From: Hyphomicrobiaceae bacterium
GTDB lineage: Bacteria; Pseudomonadota; Alphaproteobacteria; Rhizobiales; Hyphomicrobiaceae
Direction of reading: 5' to 3'
Assembly (NCBI GenBank): GCA_020638035.1
Contig: JACKJI010000003.1
Location: forward strand, 62,001 to 126,000
Length of the DNA: 64,000 nucleotides
Shown here: positions 28,360 to 34,076 of the stretch, one piece after another
Layout of the letters: each line of letters opens with the position of its first letter
Position numbering within the stretch: position 1 is the stretch's first letter
Notes under the pieces: model-generated
What the model was told of the DNA's origin: nothing
The model's database searches: none
Seen by the model: only the letters and a program-made list of their open reading frames with translations
Program-made: the position numbers and the translations under genes

Positions 28360-29913
28360 ATGGCCAACAAGTCCCTGTTCGCCTCTTACGCTGGCAAGCT
28401 GTTGCCGCGCGCCACGGCGAAGAACCGCGCGGGTGGGCCCGCCTACAAGCTCGAGGCCCGCCACCAGTTGACACAGCTCGCCATGACGGGGACGCTGTCG
28501 CGCACGTTCTATGCGGATGCGCACGCTCAGCTTGCCGACGTCATGGCACTGGCCGAGGCGGTGCCGGCCGAGTTCCTGGCCAAGGCCGCCGTCTATGCCC
28601 GCAAGCGTGGACACATGAAGGACATGCCGGCACTCATGCTGGCGGTGTTGTCGCGTCGCGAGCCCACGCTGTTCGCCAAGGTGTTCCCGCGTGTCGTCGA
28701 CAACGGCCGCATGCTGCGCACGTTCGTGCAGGTGATGCGCTCGGGGGCCACGGGTCGTAAGTCGCTCGGCTCGCGTCCCAAGGCGGAGATCCAGGGTTGG
28801 CTCGAGGCCGCGTCGAATGTCGCCTTGTTGCGCGCTGCGGTCGGCCAGTCGCCGTCGCTCGCCGACATCGTGAAGATGGTGCACCCCAAGCCGGCCACGC
28901 CGGAGCGCCGAGCGCTCTACGCCTGGCTCGTCGGGAAGCCTTACGATGTTGCGATGCTGCCGGAGCCTGCGCGTTCGTTCGAGGCATTCAAGCGCGATCG
29001 TTCACTGCCCTTGCCCGATGTCCCGTTCCAGATGCTCACGAGCCTGGGGCTGACGCAGGAGCATTGGATGGAGATCGCCAGGAAGGCCGGCTGGCAGATG
29101 CTGCGCATGAACCTCAACACGTTCGACCGCCAGTGTGCTTACGCCGTCGATGGTTTCACGGAGATGGTTGCGGCGCGGCTGAAGGACGAGCGTGAGATCG
29201 CCAAGGCGCGGGTGATGCCCTACCAGTTGATGGTGGCCTACATGGCCGCTTCGAGGGAGGTGCCGCACGAGGTGCGCGAGGCGCTGCAGGATGCCATGGA
29301 AGTGGCGCTCGCCAACGTTCCGGCCATTTCCGGCAACGTGGTGATCTGCCCCGACGTGTCGGGCTCGATGACCTCGCCTGTGACGGGCCACCGAAAGGGT
29401 GCCACCTCGGCGGTGCGTTGCATCGACGTGGCGGCGCTGGTGGCGGCGGCGATGCTGCGGCAGAACCCGTCGGCACAGGTGCTGCCGTTCGAGTGCGGCG
29501 TGGTGAACGTCGCCTTGAACCCGCGCGACTCGGTCATGACCAATGCGAGGAAGCTTGCGTCGGTCGGCGGCGGCGGAACCAACTGCTCGGCTCCGTTGGA
29601 GGCGTTGAACGAGAGGCGGGCGAAGGTCGACCTCGTGGTGTTCATCTCCGACAACCAGTCGTGGATGGATGCAAGGCGCCATGACCGCACGGGCATGATG
29701 ACGGAGTGGAAGAAGCTGAAGCGTAAGAACCATAACGCCAAGCTCGTCTGCATCGACATCCAGCCCTACGGCACGACGCAGGCTCCCGAGGATCGCGAGA
29801 TCCTGAATATCGGTGGGTTCTCGGATGCCGTGTTCGAAATCGTCGCGGACTTTGCAAACGGCCGGCTCGGCCCGGAGCATTGGACCGGCGAGATCGAAAA
29901 GATCGAGGTGTAA
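28360..29913 (+). CDS. rsr: Ro60-like RNA-binding protein Rsr (TROVE + VWA)
   Basis: Bacterial Ro60 ortholog, a ring-shaped RNA-binding protein that associates with Y RNAs and, in some bacteria, with exonucleases. The 517-aa product has an alpha-helical TROVE/HEAT region (residues about 20-310; LARRHQLTQLAMTGTLS-like start, AEFLAKAAVYARKRGHMKDMPALML in pieces) and a C-terminal VWA domain with the MIDAS motif DVSGSM at residue 332. ATG 28360 has GGAGG 6 nt upstream. The frame is open back to 28213, but that part contains the sigma-54 promoter and the leader, so it is not coding. It is the first gene of the inducible operon, followed by an RNA array. Confidence 0.95.
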   Translation: MANKSLFASYAGKLLPRATAKNRAGGPAYKLEARHQLTQLAMTGTLSRTFYADAHAQLADVMALAEAVPAEFLAKAAVYARKRGHMKDMPALMLAVLSRREPTLFAKVFPRVVDNGRMLRTFVQVMRSGATGRKSLGSRPKAEIQGWLEAASNVALLRAAVGQSPSLADIVKMVHPKPATPERRALYAWLVGKPYDVAMLPEPARSFEAFKRDRSLPLPDVPFQMLTSLGLTQEHWMEIARKAGWQMLRMNLNTFDRQCAYAVDGFTEMVAARLKDEREIAKARVMPYQLMVAYMAASREVPHEVREALQDAMEVALANVPAISGNVVICPDVSGSMTSPVTGHRKGATSAVRCIDVAALVAAAMLRQNPSAQVLPFECGVVNVALNPRDSVMTNARKLASVGGGGTNCSAPLEALNERRAKVDLVVFISDNQSWMDARRHDRTGMMTEWKKLKRKNHNAKLVCIDIQPYGTTQAPEDREILNIGGFSDAVFEIVADFANGRLGPEHWTGEIEKIEV

Positions 29914-29916
29914 CCC

Positions 29917-30123
29917 CGCTTGCGATCGTTGAAGAGCCACGTGTGCAGCACGACTCTTCAACGTGAATCGCTAGCGCAAACACTTCGCTTGCGATCGTGC
30001 AAGGGTCAGATGCGCAGCATCCCCCTCGTTCGTGAATCGCTAACGCAAACACCGCGCTTGCGATCGTGCGAGGGCCAGATGCGCAGCATCCCCCTCGTTC
30101 GTGAATCGCTAGCGCAAACAAAA
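29917..30123 (+). repeat. Three tandem 69-nt stem-loop repeats (probable small RNAs)
   Basis: Units at 29917-29985, 29986-30054 and 30055-30123 have an exact 69-nt period. Each can fold into a long hairpin: outer TTGCG/CGCAA, a middle stem of about 10 bp, and a tip of 4 bp closing an NGCAG loop. The stems covary: the tip is CGTG/CACG in unit 1 and GATG/CATC in units 2 and 3; the middle stem is GTTGAAGAG/CTCTTCAAC in unit 1 and GTGCGAGGG-like in units 2 and 3. Sequence changes that keep pairing indicate selection for RNA structure. They sit 3 nt after the rsr stop codon. Probable Rsr ligands or processing products of the operon transcript. Confidence 0.75.
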
Positions 30124-30128
30124 AAGCC

Positions 30129-30205
30129 GCCGGGGGGAATGCCCGCCCGGGACTACATCGCTGTCACCGAGGAAGGTCTCGGGCAAACGATCTCGTCCCC
30201 CCGGC
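30129..30205 (+). ncRNA. Y RNA-like element 1 (short, no tRNA module)
   Basis: Closed by a perfect 10-bp stem GCCGGGGGGA / TCCCCCCGGC. It carries the two boxes shared by all four elements of this array: GAATGCC (30137-30143) immediately inside the 5' stem strand and ACTACATC (30152-30159), and CTCG just before the 3' strand. Inside is only a small hairpin (CCGAG/CTCGG). About 77 nt; likely the minimal Rsr-binding form. Confidence 0.6.
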
Positions 30206-30244
30206 TCTTAACGAGTACGAAAAGAAGGAAATGCGGACACAGAC

Positions 30245-30391
30245 GTGACGAATGCCGGCTGGAACTACATCATTGCTAATGACCAGGTCGCGGGTTCGAA
30301 TCCCGCCGGGCTCTCCAAGCCTTCCTCGCGGAAGCTGTGAGCCCGTAGCTCAGCGGATAGAGCAGGTGTTTCGCCACCACCTCGTCGTCAC
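30245..30391 (+). ncRNA. YrlA-like Y RNA with permuted tRNA module (element 2)
   Basis: Closed by GTGACGA / TCGTCAC, with GAATGCC at 30250-30256, ACTACATC at 30264-30271 and CTCG before the 3' strand. The interior is a circularly permuted tRNA mimic: T-arm GCGGG-TTCGAAT-CCCGC (30290-30306), acceptor 3' strand CGGGCTC (30307-30313), U and an encoded CCA (30315-30317), a 21-nt hairpin linker, acceptor 5' strand GAGCCCG (30339-30345), U8-A9 and D-arm GCTC-AGCGGATA-GAGC (30348-30363). The acceptor pairing is perfect over 7 bp. In place of an anticodon arm are the two strands leading to the terminal stem. This matches the published YrlA design of tRNA mimicry. Confidence 0.75.
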
Positions 30392-30440
30392 ATCTCGTGC
30401 CGCCAATGGATCGCGTGCAAGATCGAAAGGACATAGATAA

Positions 30441-30551
30441 TCCGGCGAATGCCTGTGGGAGTACATCCGCAATGAATGAGCGCTTGTGTCTGGAAAACGC
30501 ACCCGACCCACCGTTATCGGGAGCTCGCCTCTCACATCTCTCGTCGCCGGA
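30441..30551 (+). ncRNA. Y RNA-like element 3 (different insert)
   Basis: Closed by a perfect 8-bp stem TCCGGCGA / TCGCCGGA, with GAATGCC at 30447-30453, AGTACATC at 30460-30467 and CTCG before the 3' strand. The insert lacks D- and T-arms; it may form a GAGC/GCTC stem enclosing a CCCGA/TCGGG hairpin. About 111 nt. Confidence 0.6.
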
Positions 30552-30566
30552 GCCTCAGTGGAAGAA

Positions 30567-30734
30567 CGTGGCGAATGCCGATGGAACTACATCGCTATAA
30601 CGACCGGGTCGCGGGTTCGAATCCCGCCAGCGCCTCGCGAGGGGCACTGTAGCTCAGCGGTAGAGCAGGGGGCACGGGAAGCTGCATCAGGCGGCATTCT
30701 TGGCCCAGCGGTTTCATCACACTTCGTCGCCACG
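30567..30734 (+). ncRNA. YrlA-like Y RNA with permuted tRNA module (element 4)
   Basis: Closed by a perfect 8-bp stem CGTGGCGA / TCGCCACG, with GAATGCC at 30573-30579 and ACTACATC at 30586-30593. T-arm GCGGG-TTCGAAT-CCCGC (30611-30627) is followed by CAGCGCC, an 8-nt linker TCGCGAGG, then GGCACTG (acceptor pairing 6 of 7 bp, one C-A mismatch), U8-A9 and D-arm GCTC-AGCGGTA-GAGC (30652-30666). There is no encoded CCA. The 3' part is longer than in element 2 and contains GGCATTC (30693-30699), complementary to the GAATGCC box, so an alternative fold is possible. It ends 52 nt before rtcB. Confidence 0.75.
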
Positions 30735-30785
30735 ACCCAATTGCAGTATGTTTGCTGATGCATTCGAACAGCCGGAAGACGTGCC

Positions 30786-32033
30786 ATGACCCGTGATTTT
30801 GAGTTTCTCACCGAGCGATCCGAGGCCGCCAAGGTTGCGGGCAACGGTGCACGGCCGGTGAAAATGTGGACGCGTGGCGTGCCGGTCGAGGACCAGGCCA
30901 AGGCGCAGCTTCTCAACACCGCGTCGATGCCGTTCATCTTCAAGCATCTCGCCGTAATGCCCGACGTGCATTACGGCATCGGCTCGACGGTGGGGTCGGT
31001 CATCCCGACCAAGGGCGCAATCATTCCGGCGGCGGTCGGAGTCGACATCGGTTGCGGCATGATGGCGTGGCAGTTGACGCTGTCGGCGAAGGACCTTCCC
31101 GACAACCTTGCTGCCATCCGCTCCGACATCGAACGCGCGGTGCCGCACGGCTTCGTCACGACGCAGGGTCGCGCGCTGAAAGGCGGTTGGGAGACGGCGC
31201 CCGCCGCTATTTCGACGCGCTGGCGCAAGCTCGAAGGCCGCTACAACGCGATACTTGAGAAGCATCCCAAGATCGCGCACAAGCGGCCGGTGCATCAGCT
31301 GGGCTCGCTCGGCACGGGCAACCACTTCATCGAGCTGTGTCTCGATGAGAGCGACGCCGTGTGGGTGATGCTGCACTCGGGATCGCGCGGTCCGGGCAAC
31401 CAGATCGGTCAGTATTTCATCGAGCTGGCGCGCGAGGACATGCGCTCGCACTTTATCAACCTGCCTAATCGTGACCTCGCCTATCTCGTCGAGGGCACGG
31501 AGTACTTCGACGACTACTGGGAAGCGCTCACCTGGGCGCAGGAGTATGCGTGGGAGAACCGTCAGGCGATGATGGACAGTGTGTTGCGGGTGCTGCGTGA
31601 TCATCTGCCACCGTTCAAGATCGGCGAGCAGGCGGTCAACTGCCACCACAACTACGTCGCGCGCGAAACGCACTTCGGTGAGGATGTGCTGATTACACGC
31701 AAGGGTGCGGTGCGCGCAGCCGAAGGCGTGATGGGCATCATCCCCGGTTCGATGGGCGCGCGTTCCTTCATCGTCCGTGGAAAGGGCAACATGGAAAGCT
31801 TCTGTTCGTGCTCGCACGGCGCCGGTCGCGCCATGTCGCGCACGGCCGCCAAGAAGCAGTTCACGCTCGAAGATCATGCGCGCGACACCGCCGGTATCGA
31901 ATGCCGCAAGGACGCCGACGTGATCGACGAGACGCCCAAGGCGTACAAGGACATCGATGCGGTGATGGCCGCGCAGGCGGGCCTCGTCGATATCGTCCAC
32001 ACGTTGCGCCAGGTCGTGTGCGTGAAGGGGTGA
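30786..32033 (+). CDS. rtcB: RNA-splicing ligase RtcB
   Basis: RtcB joins RNA 2',3'-cyclic phosphate or 3'-phosphate ends to 5'-OH ends using GTP and Mn2+. The 415-aa product has the metal-binding motifs VGVDIGCGMMAW (Asp/Cys), LGTGNHFIEL, LHSGSRGPGNQ and VNCHHNYV, the segment GSMGARSFIV, and the guanylylation-site region CSCSHGAGRAMSR containing the conserved His. The length is close to E. coli RtcB. It lies downstream of the Y RNA array and upstream of rtcA in the sigma-54 operon. Confidence 0.97.
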   Translation: MTRDFEFLTERSEAAKVAGNGARPVKMWTRGVPVEDQAKAQLLNTASMPFIFKHLAVMPDVHYGIGSTVGSVIPTKGAIIPAAVGVDIGCGMMAWQLTLSAKDLPDNLAAIRSDIERAVPHGFVTTQGRALKGGWETAPAAISTRWRKLEGRYNAILEKHPKIAHKRPVHQLGSLGTGNHFIELCLDESDAVWVMLHSGSRGPGNQIGQYFIELAREDMRSHFINLPNRDLAYLVEGTEYFDDYWEALTWAQEYAWENRQAMMDSVLRVLRDHLPPFKIGEQAVNCHHNYVARETHFGEDVLITRKGAVRAAEGVMGIIPGSMGARSFIVRGKGNMESFCSCSHGAGRAMSRTAAKKQFTLEDHARDTAGIECRKDADVIDETPKAYKDIDAVMAAQAGLVDIVHTLRQVVCVKG

Positions 32034-32041
32034 GGACAACG

Positions 32042-32069
32042 AGCATCGCGCACTCTGGTGTGCGATGCT
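32042..32069 (+). promoter_or_regulatory. Intercistronic hairpin between rtcB and rtcA
   Basis: AGCATCGCGCAC and GTGTGCGATGCT form a 12-bp stem (one G-U) with a TCTG loop. No T-tract follows, so it looks more like an mRNA stability or processing element than a terminator. Confidence 0.6.
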
Positions 32070-32094
32070 TAATCAACGAATATAGCGAACTGTA

Positions 32095-33114
32095 ATGCTG
32101 ATACTCGATGGTAGCTTTGGTGAAGGCGGTGGGCAGATCCTGCGCACCGCCTTGTCGCTCTCGATGATCACCGGGGCGCCGTTCCGGATCGAGAAGGTGC
32201 GCGCCCATCGCCGCAAGCCGGGCCTGCTGCGTCAGCATCTCACCTGCGTGAAGGCGGCAGAACGCATCGCGTCGGCACGCGTTAAGGGTGCGGAACTCGG
32301 TGCGGCGTCGCTCACCTTCGAGCCGGGCGTTATCAGTGCGGGCGAGTACGAGTTCGCCATTGGCTCGGCTGGCTCCACGACTCTTGTCTTTCAGACCATC
32401 CTTCCGGCCCTGCTGCAGGCGACCGCGGCCTCGCGCGTCACACTGAAGGGCGGCACGCACAATCCGCTGGCGCCGACGTTTGATTACCTGCAGCGCGTCT
32501 TCCTGCCGTTGCTTGCACGCATGGGCGCGGCGGTCGAGACGAAGCTGCATAAACCAGGGTTCTTTCCGGCCGGCGGGGGGGCTTGGCATGCGCTGATCCA
32601 GCCTGCACCGCAGCTCGTGCCGCTCACGCTCGATGAGGCCGAACCGATTTCAGGCCGGCATGCACGCGCCGACGTCGCCAATCTGCCGATCGACATCGCC
32701 GAGCGCGAGGTGTCGGAGGCCGTGCGACTGTTGAACTGGTCGGCAACTGCGGGAGTGCCGCGCACGGTAGGCGCCGATGGGTACGGCAACGTGCTGGCGC
32801 TGGAGATCCGCCGCGGCGGTCTTGCAGAGGTGTTCACGAGCTTCGGCGCACGCGACATCTCGGCCGAGCAGGTCGCGGCGAATGCGGTCGCGGAAGCGCG
32901 TGACTACATCGCGGCCGACGTGCCCGTCGGTCCACATCTCGCCGACCAGCTCCTGATCCCGATGGCGCTGGCAGGAGCGGGAAGCTTTGTTACCGTGAAG
33001 CCGACCGCCCACACGACGACCAATATTGCCGTGATCGAGAAGTTCCTGGCAGTCGAGTTCACCGTCACACGTCTCGACGGCGGGCGACGCTGGCGAATTG
33101 CCGCTACGGCTTGA
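32095..33114 (+). CDS. rtcA: RNA 3'-terminal phosphate cyclase
   Basis: RtcA converts RNA 3'-phosphates to 2',3'-cyclic phosphates with ATP through a covalent histidine-AMP intermediate, making substrates for RtcB. The 339-aa product begins ILDGSFGEGGGQILRTALSLS, contains the RPGLL-like KPGLLRQHLTCVKAA block, the KGGTHNPLAPTFDYL motif (about residues 119-133) and the C-terminal AHTTTNIAVIEKFL, whose His is the adenylylated residue. Its stop overlaps the earliest possible start of the next gene. Confidence 0.96.
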   Translation: MLILDGSFGEGGGQILRTALSLSMITGAPFRIEKVRAHRRKPGLLRQHLTCVKAAERIASARVKGAELGAASLTFEPGVISAGEYEFAIGSAGSTTLVFQTILPALLQATAASRVTLKGGTHNPLAPTFDYLQRVFLPLLARMGAAVETKLHKPGFFPAGGGAWHALIQPAPQLVPLTLDEAEPISGRHARADVANLPIDIAEREVSEAVRLLNWSATAGVPRTVGADGYGNVLALEIRRGGLAEVFTSFGARDISAEQVAANAVAEARDYIAADVPVGPHLADQLLIPMALAGAGSFVTVKPTAHTTTNIAVIEKFLAVEFTVTRLDGGRRWRIAATA

Positions 33115-33119
33115 GAGGC

Positions 33120-33941
33120 ATGAGTATGACAACCGACGACGCGACGGACATCAACGCCGTCTCCCCCGAGATGCGCGTGCACATTACGGCGACGTTGAAC
33201 GACGTCGCGCACGAGCATAATGTTACCATACTCTATGCCGCCGAGTCTGGCTCACGGGCCTGGGGCTTTGCCTCGCCAGACAGCGACTATGACGTTCGCT
33301 TCATCTATGCGCACCCGGCCGACTGGTACACGGGCCTCTACGAGGCGCGTGACGTGATCGAGCGTCCGCTGGACGAGCGTGATGTCGATCTCGCTGGCTG
33401 GGATGTCAGGAAGGCGCTGCGTCTGCTCCTGAAATCCAATCCGCCGCTTTATGAATGGCTGGTCTCGCCGATCATCTACATCGATGACGGCCGGTTTTGC
33501 ACGTCGGCCCGGGCGCTGTTTGAGCGGCACGCATCCCCGCACGTTCTGGCCCGCGCCTATTATGCCATCGCTCGCGGCCACCGACCGGGACAGGGTGTGC
33601 GTGACGGTGAGGTGAAGCTCAAGCGTTATTTCTATCTCGTGCGACCGCTGCTTTCTTTGCAGTGGGTCGTGGAGCACGGAACGATGCCGCCGATGAACCT
33701 GCAGGAGCTGATGCGGGACGTCGACGTTCCGGCCGATGTGTCCCTGGCGATCCTGGACCTGTTGGCGAAGAAGAGCGAGACGCCTGAGCTTGGATTTGGC
33801 CCGTGTGTGCCGATCATCGATGCCTGGGCGGCTGCCGAATTGGAGCGTTTCGCGCCCGATCGCTTGTCGCTGTCAGAACACCAGGCTCCGAACACGTTGC
33901 AAGAGGCATCGGCGCTCTTTCGCCGGACGGTGGGGCTGTGA
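33120..33941 (+). CDS. RlaP-type nucleotidyltransferase
   Basis: A 273-aa DNA polymerase beta-superfamily nucleotidyltransferase, matching the RlaP family that computational studies link to RNA repair operons. The catalytic motif is ESGSRAWGFASPDSDYDVRFIY (about residues 42-63): GSRAWG followed by the DxD metal pair, with the third acidic residue likely in DVDLAGWD. The rest is helical (LKSNPPLYEWLVSPIIY; KLKRYFYLVRPLL). It starts 5 bp after rtcA (ATG 33120 or 33126; GAGAGG upstream), so it is translationally linked. It may add nucleotides to damaged tRNA ends, but substrate is unproven. Confidence 0.85.
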   Translation: MSMTTDDATDINAVSPEMRVHITATLNDVAHEHNVTILYAAESGSRAWGFASPDSDYDVRFIYAHPADWYTGLYEARDVIERPLDERDVDLAGWDVRKALRLLLKSNPPLYEWLVSPIIYIDDGRFCTSARALFERHASPHVLARAYYAIARGHRPGQGVRDGEVKLKRYFYLVRPLLSLQWVVEHGTMPPMNLQELMRDVDVPADVSLAILDLLAKKSETPELGFGPCVPIIDAWAAAELERFAPDRLSLSEHQAPNTLQEASALFRRTVGL

Positions 33942-34076
33942 TGCCGCTGTGGCGCGACGGCGACGCCAAGTCAGCTCACGGCGAGCAACCTGTCGAAGGT
34001 TTCGCCTGCCGTCTCGACAGCGCCACCGTCCCTCGCTACCTCCTTCGGTCAAAGACCATGAAATGTGAGGGCTGCC

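Noticed and set aside
29917..30123. CRISPR-like direct repeats
   Set aside because: The 69-nt units are contiguous, with no unique spacers, and similarity covers the whole unit. Covarying stems show structured RNA, not a CRISPR array; no cas genes are near.
30290..30363. Ordinary tRNA gene(s) because of the TTCGAAT T-arm and the D-arm
   Set aside because: The T-arm precedes the D-arm and there is no anticodon arm between a D-arm and a following T-arm. From the D-arm at 30348 to the next T-arm at 30611 is 260 nt with separate Y-like boxes, so no normal tRNA can be drawn.
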